Shown piece by piece: positions 1-7,775 of a DNA stretch of 64,000 nucleotides (position 1 is its first letter; each line of letters starts with the position of its first letter). Location: positions 124,001 to 188,000 of the forward strand of contig NZ_JABASQ010000001.1 of the NCBI RefSeq assembly GCF_016107535.1, read 5' to 3'. The DNA is from Psychrobacter cibarius. GTDB lineage: Bacteria; Pseudomonadota; Gammaproteobacteria; Pseudomonadales; Moraxellaceae. The translations under genes and the position numbers were made by a program. The notes beneath the pieces are model-generated. The model did no database searches, had not been told where the DNA came from, and saw only the letters and a list, made by a program, of their open reading frames with translations.

Positions 1-1125
1 CTATCGGCGATGGATGGTTATGCGATCGCTAAAGACAGCATACTCTCAGCAGATAGCACGATTGATATCGTGGGTGAATCACAAGCGGGCAGTCCTTATA
101 GTGGCGACATTTCAGCAGGACAAGGGGTGCGTATCTTTACCGGTGCGGTCGTTCCTGATAGCTGTGATACGGTCATCATGCAAGAAAACACCAACTTTGC
201 CGCCATAAAATGCAGCATTGATAAATCGCAGCTTTATGCTATTACCCTCAGTCAAGACGCTAAGCATGATGACAATATCCGTAAACAAGGCGAAGAGATT
301 GAAGCTGGTGAAGCGGTTTTATTAAAGGGTAAACGCCTAAATCCTGCTGATATTAGCTTATTGGCTAATTTGGGCTTTGGTCAAGTGACGGTATATCAGC
401 CTTTAATCGTTGGTGTGCTCGCAACCGGTGATGAGCTGGTTGTGATTGGTAATGAGCTGACCACCTTGGCGCAAATCTATAACTCGAACACGCCTACCCT
501 AAAAAGCTTACTCGCTGATTTGCCCATCACTATTCGTGATTATGGCATTATCCCTGATGACTTAGATAAAACCACCACCGCCGTAACCCAAGCCATGCAA
601 GAGTGCGACGTCCTTATCTCTACCGCTGGTGTATCGGTTGGCGACTATGATTTTTTAACCACTGTCATTGGGCAGCTTGGGCAAATTAATCACTATAAAG
701 TTGCGATGAAGCCCGGTAAGCCATTTGTCTTTGGCGAGCTAACTAAAGATCTTGCCAAGCCCGTACTATATTTTGGCTTACCCGGCAATCCGCTATCGAC
801 CATCGTTGGTAGTCTACAATTTGTGATCCCAGCCTTGTGGCAAATGGCAGGCGCTGCGCCACAAGAGCGACCTATGCAGTTAAGTCTCACTGCAACGCTT
901 AAAAATGATGTCAAAAAATCAGCGGGACGGATGGATTTTCAAAGAGGCATATTGTCCCAAAACGAACTTGGTGATTTCCAAGTTGAAAGCTTTACTAAGC
1001 AACAATCACACCGTATCAAACAACTAAGCCATGCCAATTGCTTTATTGTACTAGCACAAGATTCTGGCAATGTAGCCGCTGGTGAAACCGTAAAAGTGCA
1101 ACCTTTCCCTTGGTTACATTGCTAA
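1..1125 (+). CDS. moeA: MoeA molybdopterin molybdenumtransferase (5' truncated by window edge)
   Basis: MoeA inserts molybdate into adenylylated molybdopterin, the last general step of Moco synthesis in the cytoplasm. The frame is open to base 1 and the first residues read LSAMDGYA. That is the conserved SAMDGYA motif, normally about 40 residues in, so the true start lies outside the window. Later motifs include GVLATGDEL, a typical SNTP-like stretch (YNSNTPTLKSLL), STAGVSVGDYDF, KPGKPFVFG and GLPGNPLSTIV, which mark the MPT-binding domain, followed by the C-terminal beta-barrel domain. It is the first visible gene of a Moco cluster in one orientation. About 370 residues are present of the usual 400 or so. 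Identification is firm. Confidence 0.95.
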   Translation, partial: LSAMDGYAIAKDSILSADSTIDIVGESQAGSPYSGDISAGQGVRIFTGAVVPDSCDTVIMQENTNFAAIKCSIDKSQLYAITLSQDAKHDDNIRKQGEEIEAGEAVLLKGKRLNPADISLLANLGFGQVTVYQPLIVGVLATGDELVVIGNELTTLAQIYNSNTPTLKSLLADLPITIRDYGIIPDDLDKTTTAVTQAMQECDVLISTAGVSVGDYDFLTTVIGQLGQINHYKVAMKPGKPFVFGELTKDLAKPVLYFGLPGNPLSTIVGSLQFVIPALWQMAGAAPQERPMQLSLTATLKNDVKKSAGRMDFQRGILSQNELGDFQVESFTKQQSHRIKQLSHANCFIVLAQDSGNVAAGETVKVQPFPWLHC

Positions 1126-1185
1126 ATAATCGCTAAACAACAGCTAAATAATTGAGTCATTAATAACGGTATAGCTAAAAAGCCG

Positions 1186-1250
1186 CATGGCTAATCAATG
1201 GTATAAAGCGTTACACAGTTAATCATTCTTTATACTGTTGATTAGCCATG
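1186..1250. repeat. 23-bp imperfect inverted repeat (large hairpin)
   Basis: The arm catggctaatcaa followed by gtataaag is repeated in reverse complement, with a two-base difference in the middle. The loop is about 19 nt. There is no T-tract after it, so it is a poor Rho-independent terminator. It could be a palindromic repeat element or an RNA structure at the 3' end of the moeA transcript. Confidence 0.6.
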
Positions 1251-1308
1251 AATCATGAGAAACTGCTTGGGGCGTATCTTGATTTTAAAAATCATAACCA
1301 AGTAGCAT

Positions 1309-1331
1309 CTACTACTTTAGTGGTAGTTTTT
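1309..1331 (+). terminator. Weak terminator-like hairpin before moaA
   Basis: A stem of about seven pairs (ctactac / gtggtag, one mismatch) with a 4-nt loop is followed directly by TTTTT. It sits about 130 bases before the moaA start, so it could end moeA transcription or act as an attenuator in the moaA leader. The stem is short and AT-rich, so confidence is low. Confidence 0.35.
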
Positions 1332-1459
1332 GGGTCACTTACGGTGAATGGTTATTTGCTAGCAAGCTGTCATAATCGTGTTTAAATAGAACTTCCCACT
1401 CACAACCTGAGGCAACGCCTAAAAGTACACACTATACTTAATATTAATGGTAATCATCT

Positions 1460-2575
1460 ATGAACCATCTTGCCCCTACCCTAGGTAATGCGCAATTGTA
1501 TTCGCCTGCCGCTGCACCCGTTATTTTTGATGGTGACTCATCATCGAACGTTGCGACAAAAGCTGCTAGCACGTCGACGTATTTTCCGGTCACGCTCTCT
1601 CAACCATTAACCGATGGTTTCGCACGACGTCTCACCTATTTGCGTCTATCGATTACTGATTTCTGTAATTTTCGCTGTGAATATTGCCTGCCAGATGGCT
1701 ATCAAGGCAAACCACCACAAAACGAGCTCAGTGTCAGCGAAATTGCCACGTTAATCCGCGGCTTTGCCCAAGTTGGCACTAAAAAAGTCAGAATTACTGG
1801 CGGTGAACCCTCTATACGCCGTGATGTGGTAGAGATTATTAAAACCATCAAAAACACCAAAGGCATTGAAACGGTTGCCATGACCAGTAATGGTTATAAA
1901 CTTGGTAAGCACTTAGCCAGCTGGCAAGCGGCTGGACTGAATCAGCTTAATATCAGTATGGACAGCTTTGATGCCGCAACCTTCCATAAAATGACTGGCT
2001 TTGATATGTTGCCGCAGCTCTTGGCTGATATGGATACTTTGCTTGCAACCACAGATATCAAGCTAAAAATAAACAGTATTTTAATGGCAGAAACCGCCTT
2101 TGAAAATTTGATGAATGCCATCGAATATATCAAAGATAGAGCGGTCACTTATCGCTTTATTGAATTTATGCAGACCAGTGATAATAGCGATTTATTTTTT
2201 GCGCAGCATGCACAGTCCGATATTATTACCAATTACTTATTAAAAAATGGCTGGCAAACTCATATACGTGGCAGCAACGATGGACCAGCGATAGAATACA
2301 GCCATCCAGATTATCAAGGGCGTATTGGCATGATTGCCCCTTATGCTGCGCATTTTTGTGATAGCTGCAATCGCTTGCGGGTCAGTAGTCAAGGCAAGGT
2401 GCATTTGTGCTTGTTTGATCAAGGTAATTACGATATTCGTCAGCACCTAGAGCAAGACGATGTCGCAGGACTTGTTAATACCCTCCATAGCTTTATGCCA
2501 ATCAAACCTGAACATCATCATCTTCACGAATCAAACAGCGGCATGATGAATAATTTGTCGATGATTGGTGGATAA
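1460..2575 (+). CDS. moaA: GTP 3',8-cyclase MoaA (radical SAM)
   Basis: MoaA converts GTP to the cyclic intermediate that MoaC turns into cPMP, using two [4Fe-4S] clusters. The radical-SAM cysteines are C69, C73 and C76 in FCNFRCEYC. The second-cluster cysteines are C300, C303 and C317 in FCDSCNRLRV...HLC. The protein ends in Gly-Gly, as MoaA should. The MoaA core begins around residue 50 (LTDGFARRLTYLRLSITD), so there is an N-terminal extension of roughly 45 residues rich in Ala/Ser. No internal ATG lies nearer the core, so the first ATG is kept although its Shine-Dalgarno is poor. A shorter product from a non-ATG codon is possible. Confidence 0.95.
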   Translation: MNHLAPTLGNAQLYSPAAAPVIFDGDSSSNVATKAASTSTYFPVTLSQPLTDGFARRLTYLRLSITDFCNFRCEYCLPDGYQGKPPQNELSVSEIATLIRGFAQVGTKKVRITGGEPSIRRDVVEIIKTIKNTKGIETVAMTSNGYKLGKHLASWQAAGLNQLNISMDSFDAATFHKMTGFDMLPQLLADMDTLLATTDIKLKINSILMAETAFENLMNAIEYIKDRAVTYRFIEFMQTSDNSDLFFAQHAQSDIITNYLLKNGWQTHIRGSNDGPAIEYSHPDYQGRIGMIAPYAAHFCDSCNRLRVSSQGKVHLCLFDQGNYDIRQHLEQDDVAGLVNTLHSFMPIKPEHHHLHESNSGMMNNLSMIGG

Positions 2576-2641
2576 AATCAATAATTTACCAATAATAAAA
2601 ACTTCTATTTCCATAACAAGCGTATTTATTAAGGATTATTC

Positions 2642-3172
2642 ATGAGTAAGCTGCAAGCACCCTTTACCCCGCTTAATATCTCCATCTTAACGGTTTCTGA
2701 TAGTCGTACTCTTGCAGAAGATACCTCAGGGCAGTATTTGGTTGACCAACTGACCACAGCAGGTCATCAGCTGGCTGATCGTCAGCTGATTATTGATGAT
2801 ATTTATAAAATCAGAGCCGTCATCAGCGGTTGGATTGCCGACCCAGATGTGCACGCTATTATCACCACTGGCGGTACTGGCTTTTATATTAGAGACAGCA
2901 TGCCAGAGGCGGTTGGCGTATTGTTTGATAAATCGGTCGATGGTTTTGGTGAGATGTTTCGCTTAATCTCAAAAGACGATATCGGCATGTCTACCATCCA
3001 ATCTCGCGCTGTGGCTGGCATGGCAAATGGCACGGGCATTTTTTGCTTACCCGGCTCATCAGGCGCTTGCCGCACTGCTTGGGAAGGTATCTTACAAGAG
3101 CAGCTTGATAGCCGCACACGCCCCTGTAATTTTGTCCCACACTTTATGCGCACCAATCCAGGTCACGATTAA
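2642..3172 (+). CDS. moaB: MoaB/MogA-family molybdenum cofactor protein
   Basis: This family binds molybdopterin and adenylylates it before molybdate insertion; MoaB proteins often substitute for MogA. The sequence shows TVSDSRT near the N terminus, TTGGTGFYIRDSMPEA in the middle and CLPGSSGACRTAWEGIL near the C terminus, all hallmarks of the MoaB/Mog fold. The length of 176 residues is normal. The start is supported by AAGGA about 6 bases upstream. The stop lies 3 bases before the mobA ATG, so the two are probably co-translated. MoaB and MogA cannot be separated with certainty by eye. Confidence 0.92.
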   Translation: MSKLQAPFTPLNISILTVSDSRTLAEDTSGQYLVDQLTTAGHQLADRQLIIDDIYKIRAVISGWIADPDVHAIITTGGTGFYIRDSMPEAVGVLFDKSVDGFGEMFRLISKDDIGMSTIQSRAVAGMANGTGIFCLPGSSGACRTAWEGILQEQLDSRTRPCNFVPHFMRTNPGHD

Positions 3173-3175
3173 TTC

Positions 3176-3943
3176 ATGCTTGAAGTTGCGGATAGCTTAA
3201 TAAAGATAGATAAATGCAATCATTTAGTAGGTATTGTGATTTTGGCAGGCGGCGCGTCCAAACGTATGGGAACGCCAAAAGCTGAGTTGATACTCCCGAC
3301 AGGTGAGCGTTTAGTTGATTATCATGTTAGACAAGCGCTTGAATTGAGTGCTGCATTGACAAGTAACTTACCTATTATGATTGCGGATAATGGGCGTGGA
3401 TTTAGTATCAATCCAAATTTGATTAAGAGTTCGAAGTCATCAATTTTTCATATTAGGGATTATCTATCTGCTAACAGTCTTTCTAACAAGATTCTGTCAA
3501 GCAATGATGATAAGCCGATTGAAACAGGTGGCGCGTTGGTAGCGATTGAGTCAGCGTTGCAGTCATTGAAGATATTAGCAAATGCGCCTGAACTAACCGA
3601 AATGCCAGACATACAATCCTCTTGGCTGCTGGTTATTAGCTGTGATAGCTTGATTCCTGTCACCGATTTATGGCAAAAACTGCAACCTTATATTACGCAA
3701 GCTGATGGTAAATCTGTCATCTGCCTAACCGATGAACATCACCTATACCCCTTGTTAGGTTTATATCGTTTAAGTATTGAGCCTGAGTTAAAGCAGTATA
3801 TTGACGCTGGACAGCGGCAAGTGATGAAGTTTATTCAGCCGCTTGTGCAGCCTGTCCCTTTTGCAAAAGACTGGCAGTATTTAACCAATTTTAATACGCC
3901 TAAAGATTTTGAGCATGCCTATTTAGCTTTAAACGACTTATAA
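3176..3943 (+). CDS. mobA: Molybdenum cofactor guanylyltransferase MobA
   Basis: MobA adds GMP to Mo-molybdopterin to form the MGD cofactor used by DMSO-reductase-family enzymes such as nitrate reductase. The nucleotide-binding signature LAGGASKRMG..K begins at residue 23. SCDSLIP corresponds to the metal-binding (P/S)CDxP region, and NFNTPKDF near the end matches the conserved NxNTPxDL motif. At 255 residues it is longer than the typical 190-200, with a variable insert between residues about 60 and 125. It starts 3 bases after moaB. Confidence 0.88.
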   Translation: MLEVADSLIKIDKCNHLVGIVILAGGASKRMGTPKAELILPTGERLVDYHVRQALELSAALTSNLPIMIADNGRGFSINPNLIKSSKSSIFHIRDYLSANSLSNKILSSNDDKPIETGGALVAIESALQSLKILANAPELTEMPDIQSSWLLVISCDSLIPVTDLWQKLQPYITQADGKSVICLTDEHHLYPLLGLYRLSIEPELKQYIDAGQRQVMKFIQPLVQPVPFAKDWQYLTNFNTPKDFEHAYLALNDL

Positions 3944-4001
3944 AAAGGTTTATTGAGAGAAACTAGCTTTCAGAAAAACTGACCATTTAAGAGAAATAAA
4001 A

Positions 4002-4535
4002 ATGAATAGCGATAGTCAAAAAAACAGTAATCCACCAAGCAAGCAGCCAAGAAACCAATCTGGTCTCTCCCATTTAGACAGCGACGGTGATATCACCATG
4101 GTCGATGTGAGTGGCAAAACGCCCACCACCAGAGAAGCACATGCAAGCGGACAAGTGGTTTTTCCTACAGACATTTATATGCAAATCAAAGCCGCTGACG
4201 GCATGACAAAAAAAGGCAGCATCACTCAGACTGCTCATATTGCCGGTATCATGGCAGCCAAACGTACCCACGACTTGATTCCACTTTGCCATCCTCTGCC
4301 CTTAGATAAAATCAGCTTAAGCTTTGCATACGATGATGCAAACCATAGCATTGCCGTGACCGCCACGGTTAAAGTTACTCATAAAACTGGGGTAGAAATG
4401 GAAGCATTAACCGCCGTCAGTGTCGCTTGCTTGACCATTTATGACATGACCAAAGCCATCTCGCATGACATTGTGATTAATAATATTCATTTGATGAAAA
4501 AAACGGGCGGTAAGTCCGACTATCAACATACCTGA
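4002..4535 (+). CDS. moaC: Cyclic pyranopterin monophosphate synthase MoaC
   Basis: MoaC rearranges the MoaA product into cPMP. The sequence contains LSHLDSDGDITMVDVSGKTP, the conserved LCHPLPL motif, KVTHKTGVEMEALTAVS and YDMTKAISHDIVI, which together define the family; KTGGKS closes the domain. About 20 polar residues precede the conserved LSHLD core. An AGAGAAA sequence lies upstream of the ATG. It sits between mobA and moaD in the same operon-like run. Confidence 0.96.
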   Translation: MNSDSQKNSNPPSKQPRNQSGLSHLDSDGDITMVDVSGKTPTTREAHASGQVVFPTDIYMQIKAADGMTKKGSITQTAHIAGIMAAKRTHDLIPLCHPLPLDKISLSFAYDDANHSIAVTATVKVTHKTGVEMEALTAVSVACLTIYDMTKAISHDIVINNIHLMKKTGGKSDYQHT

Positions 4536-4587
4536 AAGTAATTTGAAAACTATAAAGTTAAGCAGTTTATAAATAAGGGAGATTGCT

Positions 4588-4878
4588 ATGAGCACTTTAA
4601 TAGAAAGCAATACAAATTCTAAGCTAGACACCACGATGAATATTAACGTCTTATATTTCGCTAGCTTAGCTGATGAAGCCAATTGTCATGAAGAAACAGT
4701 CACTGTGCCCCAGTCGACTTCATTGACCGAGCTGTATGAACAGCTGAGCCAAAAGCATCGCTTTAGTCGTCCGCAGTCGGAGCTACGCGTGGCGGTCAAT
4801 GACTATTTTGCCAAGTGGACAGATGAGATTTATGAGGGTGATAGTGTGGTTTTTATCACCCCAGTGGCTGGTGGTTAA
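4588..4878 (+). CDS. moaD: Molybdopterin synthase small subunit MoaD
   Basis: MoaD is the ubiquitin-like sulfur carrier of MPT synthase; its C-terminal Gly-Gly is thiocarboxylated and feeds sulfur to cPMP in complex with MoaE. The protein ends in VAGG, preceded by VVFITP, typical of MoaD. AAGGGAG lies at 4575-4581, well spaced for the ATG at 4588. An internal ATG at 4636 would give the more usual 80-residue protein, so the first 16 residues may be an extension. moaE follows after about 50 bases. Confidence 0.92.
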   Translation: MSTLIESNTNSKLDTTMNINVLYFASLADEANCHEETVTVPQSTSLTELYEQLSQKHRFSRPQSELRVAVNDYFAKWTDEIYEGDSVVFITPVAGG

Positions 4879-4931
4879 AACCATTTAAATATCATTTGTA
4901 TCACTAAGAATCTTAAAAACAATAAGAGAAA

Positions 4932-5429
4932 ATGGTTATGACAGACAATGTACACGGTCAATCGATGAGCATTAAACGTACCATTGATGAGGCATACCTC
5001 ATCGCTGAACGTGATGGTTTTGCGCTGTTAGATACCGATATTGATGAAACTCGTCTTAAAAGCACCCTTGATAATGACAGTTGCGGCGCGTTTGTCTGCT
5101 TTGAAGGACGGGTACGCAATCACAATAATGCCAGTAGCGTCAATCGTTTGACCTATTATGGCTACGAAGATCTTGCCATTAATCAAGGTCGCGCCATTAT
5201 TGAAGAAGCCAAAAAGCGCTTTGAGATTACCCATGCCATTGCCATCCATCGTATCGGTGCATTAGAGATTGGTGATGTCGCTATTTGGGTTGGCGTGGTT
5301 TCCGCCCATCGCTATCCTGCCTTTGATGCTTGTCGCTGGATATTGGATACGATTAAAGCCGACATTCCAGTTTGGAAGCAAGAATATTACCAAGACGATT
5401 CATCTAAATGGCTTAGTAATAATGGGTAA
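4932..5429 (+). CDS. moaE: Molybdopterin synthase large subunit MoaE
   Basis: MoaE is the catalytic subunit of MPT synthase and pairs with MoaD encoded just upstream. Family motifs are GAFVCFEGRVR, YYGYEDLAINQG, IHRIGALEIGDVAIWVGV, SAHRYPAFDACRWILDTIK and PVWKQEY, the last matching the conserved lysine-containing IPIWKKE region. An ATG at 4938, two codons downstream, is an equally plausible start. Length 165 residues is normal to slightly long. Confidence 0.95.
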   Translation: MVMTDNVHGQSMSIKRTIDEAYLIAERDGFALLDTDIDETRLKSTLDNDSCGAFVCFEGRVRNHNNASSVNRLTYYGYEDLAINQGRAIIEEAKKRFEITHAIAIHRIGALEIGDVAIWVGVVSAHRYPAFDACRWILDTIKADIPVWKQEYYQDDSSKWLSNNG

Positions 5430-5523
5430 TAATGCGCTTCAAATGACTACTTAAAGCGATAGCTAACCTTTAGCAATAACAGTGAGCGACACTGGCGAGC
5501 AATAATAAGAAGGCTTCATAATA

Positions 5524-6369
5524 ATGATTAAAATAATAACGATATCATCAGCTTGCTTAGCATTAACGCTAACCGCTTGTAGCAAAGAGCAAACCGCTGA
5601 GCTTGTTCAATCGGACGCCAACAATGCCACTGAGCAAAGTCAAACACTGCGCATCGCAGCGGCTGCCAACTTATCAGATGTATTGCCTGAAATTATTGCG
5701 GGTTATAAAATGGATAAGAACTTGCCTGCACAAGCGATTGACGTGACTTATGCCTCTTCAGGTAAGTTATATGCGCAGATTACCTCTGGCGCACCTTACG
5801 ATATATTTTTATCCGCCAATCAAGAATTTCCTGCCAAGCTTGCCACAGAAAAACTAGATAACGCAAAATCTGCTGACGAAGCAACCCACGAGCCCTTTAC
5901 TTATACCCAAGGTCAGCTGGCACTTTATAGTGTTAACAAGTCTCTTAAAGGACTCAACCCTACTACTTTAAATGCATTATTGATGTCTGAGTCTGATAGC
6001 AAAATCACCATTGCCAATCCAGAACTCGCCCCTTATGGCAAGTCGGCACAAGCCTATCTACAAACGCAAAATATCTTTGACACGCTCACTGAGCAAAGTC
6101 GCATTATTCAAGCTGAAAATATAGGGCAAGCGTTTCAATATGCGCACACTGGTAATGTCGATTATGGCTTTGTCGCTCAATCACAACTGACAGCGATTAA
6201 AGCCACGCCTGAGCAGTTCTATACGTTAGCGCCAGACGCTTATCCTCCTATTTTGCAAGACGGGTTGGTGATTAGTGACACTACTGCCGCGACCGATTTT
6301 TCAAACTATCTGCGCTCGTCTGCTGGACAACAGTATTTTTCTGACGCAGGTTATCTTGCTATAGAGTAA
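5524..6369 (+). CDS. modA: Molybdate-binding lipoprotein ModA
   Basis: This is the periplasmic substrate-binding component for molybdate uptake. It begins with a lipoprotein signal ending in LTLTAC, with the lipidated Cys at residue 19. The mature part has AAAANLSDVLPEI, VTYASSGKLYAQITSGAPYD and IFLSANQEFP, the ModA ligand-binding segments. Length 281 is typical. An AAGAAGG sequence precedes the start. The permease and ATPase partners (modB, modC) are not next to it: the following gene is a convergent hemerythrin gene, so modBC must be elsewhere if present. Confidence 0.92.
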   Translation: MIKIITISSACLALTLTACSKEQTAELVQSDANNATEQSQTLRIAAAANLSDVLPEIIAGYKMDKNLPAQAIDVTYASSGKLYAQITSGAPYDIFLSANQEFPAKLATEKLDNAKSADEATHEPFTYTQGQLALYSVNKSLKGLNPTTLNALLMSESDSKITIANPELAPYGKSAQAYLQTQNIFDTLTEQSRIIQAENIGQAFQYAHTGNVDYGFVAQSQLTAIKATPEQFYTLAPDAYPPILQDGLVISDTTAATDFSNYLRSSAGQQYFSDAGYLAIE

Positions 6370-6393
6370 GACAACTTTGATAAAAAATGCGCT

Positions 6394-6873
6394 CTAGCGG
6401 TTCTCATCGGAGCGTTTAATACTGTCTGGACTGGCATCATAAATAGCCTCTAATTCTTCTGTTGTCAGATAGCGCTCAACGATAGGAAACAATTCTCGTT
6501 CTTCAAAACGAATATGATCATATAGCAAGGTGGCGAGTTTTTTGACTTGTCCAACGGTGACGTGATTGCTTTGAGAGTGCGGCAAATCTTGAACCTCTGC
6601 CATGAGTGCATGCAGGGACTTGTGCTGCGCATCAAGTGTATTTAGTACCGATGCCACCTCAGGTTTGGAGCTGCTATGAGGCTGTAAGGCATGAGCCATT
6701 AGATTGTCTTCAATCTGAAAATGCTGTTGCATCTCGTTAATATAAGACGTGATATTTAGCCAATGCTCGGCAATTGCGTTAGGTTCATCAGCACACTCTT
6801 TAGCATGGCGAGATAGATTCAGACCTAGATGATGTTGACGAGATAATGGTTGTAACTGTGCGACGCGTTTCAT
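6394..6873 (-). CDS. Hemerythrin HHE domain protein
   Basis: The protein is expected to be a four-helix bundle binding a diiron centre through His and Glu/Asp. Candidate ligands are seen in LSRQHHLGLNLSRH near the N terminus, HFQIEDNLM, LDAQHKSLHALM and YDHIRFEERELFPIVE, in the order expected for the HHE family. Members act in oxygen, NO or iron handling; the precise role here is unknown. No signal peptide is seen, so it is cytoplasmic. GAGG lies upstream of the ATG. It is convergent with modA and divergent from the CopD-like gene. Confidence 0.85.
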   Translation of the reverse strand: MKRVAQLQPLSRQHHLGLNLSRHAKECADEPNAIAEHWLNITSYINEMQQHFQIEDNLMAHALQPHSSSKPEVASVLNTLDAQHKSLHALMAEVQDLPHSQSNHVTVGQVKKLATLLYDHIRFEERELFPIVERYLTTEELEAIYDASPDSIKRSDENR

Positions 6874-6936
6874 GATTAAGTACCTCAGTTAATCGACATA
6901 AAGCCCTATGTCAGTGGCATTTAAGGATTGTTATCT

Positions 6937-7377
6937 ATGCTTAACTATATACTCATACTACACTTGTTAGGCGCTACTGTCTGGACAGGTGGTCATCTGA
7001 TTTTGACCTTGGTGGTCTTACCAAAAGCGCTATCATCCCGAAATATTGATGGCCTGATGCAATTTGAGCAGCTGTTTGAAAGGGTTGGGATGCCAGCTTT
7101 GGTGCTGCAAATAATCACTGGACTTTGGATGGCCTACCAGCTATTACCCAACATTGCTGCATGGTTTAAACTTGATAATGATTTTAGTATTCTTATTACT
7201 CTCAAATTACTATTATTACTAATGACTGTTCTGGTTGCCTTGCACGCTCGTTTCTATCGAATACCCAGATTGTCTATTCACACCCTGCAAGGATTTTCAA
7301 TCAATATCATATTGGTCACTTTGTTTTCTGTCGCCTTTGTTGTCGTTGGCACGCTCTTTCGCACAGGTTTAAATTAG
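6937..7377 (+). CDS. CopD-like integral membrane protein
   Basis: A 146-residue protein with four predicted membrane helices. The first helix carries HLLGATVWTGGHLI, the pattern of the CopD/YozB-type copper-resistance or haem-binding membrane family, and a further His lies in VALHARFYR. I chose the ATG at 6937 over the TTG at 6928 because AAGGA lies at 6923-6927. It is divergently arranged with the hemerythrin-like gene, so the two may share a role in metal or oxygen chemistry, but this is inference. Confidence 0.7.
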   Translation: MLNYILILHLLGATVWTGGHLILTLVVLPKALSSRNIDGLMQFEQLFERVGMPALVLQIITGLWMAYQLLPNIAAWFKLDNDFSILITLKLLLLLMTVLVALHARFYRIPRLSIHTLQGFSINIILVTLFSVAFVVVGTLFRTGLN

Positions 7378-7401
7378 GATGTGTCATCGTTTAGGTTATT
7401 A

Positions 7402-7667
7402 GGGTCTGTTGAACATTCGACCACGGCACTGACAGTGACTATTTTTTAGTCGATTTTAGATTAAAAATATCTAGTTTAGTCGTTCTAAGCGGATGTTTTT
7501 AATGACGAAGCGGCAAAAAAGAGTCCTGTCTCTTTGAGCTGATGTTAAAATCGCTTCATACTGTGTTGCAAGTCTAGCTAAGGCACGAGCATTATCTTCA
7601 ATTTGCGCCTTGTCTGAAACGATTTGATCAATCAGCAGTGCCTATTTGTGAATGTTCAACAGACCCT
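7402..7667. mobile_element. IS relic or MITE with perfect terminal inverted repeats
   Basis: Positions 7399-7418 and 7650-7669 are perfect 20-base inverted repeats with the core gggtctgttgaacattc. If the element is taken as GGG...CCC it is 266 bp flanked by TA on both sides. On the minus strand an open stretch at 7471-7641 encodes 56 residues ending in CRFVIKNIRLERLN. It begins right after an in-frame stop and looks like the tail of a lost transposase or a passenger fragment. No intact transposase remains. The element sits directly upstream of the eptA promoter region. Confidence 0.75.
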
Positions 7668-7700
7668 AATATGTCCTAATATCTTATTGAATTCAACCAC

Positions 7701-7717
7701 CTTAACATCTTCTTAAC
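7701..7717 (+). promoter_or_regulatory. PmrA-box-like operator before eptA
   Basis: CTTAAC at 7701-7706 and CTTAAC at 7712-7717 form a direct hexamer repeat with a 5-base spacer. This is the geometry of the PmrA box (YTTAAK-N5-YTTAAK), although the last base here is C. A plausible -10 (TACTGT, 7729-7734) lies about 11 bases after the second half-site, which fits activation from the -35 region. The regulator encoded two genes downstream is of the OmpR/PmrA type. Confidence 0.7.
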
Positions 7718-7775
7718 AGCGTACTTGTTACTGTAAGGCATTACACTCCTTACCATCCTGTTGAGAAGTACTTGT

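Larger units (their letters stand above)
1126..1459. other. moeA-moaA intergenic region with two hairpins
   Basis: The 334-base gap holds no convincing gene. A long imperfect inverted repeat lies at 1186-1208 and 1228-1250 (21 of 23 positions pair, 19-nt loop). A second, shorter hairpin at 1309-1326 is followed by five T (1327-1331) and could act as a weak terminator. The rest forms the moaA leader. In enterobacteria moaA is controlled by a Moco riboswitch; I could not match this leader to that consensus by eye. Confidence 0.6.

Noticed and set aside
1251-1459. Moco riboswitch in the moaA leader
   Set aside because: No convincing match to the known consensus by eye; a covariance model search would be needed.
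7761-7775. TTG start for eptA
   Set aside because: The ATG at 7776 gives an N terminus of normal length for the family; the extra five residues have no support.
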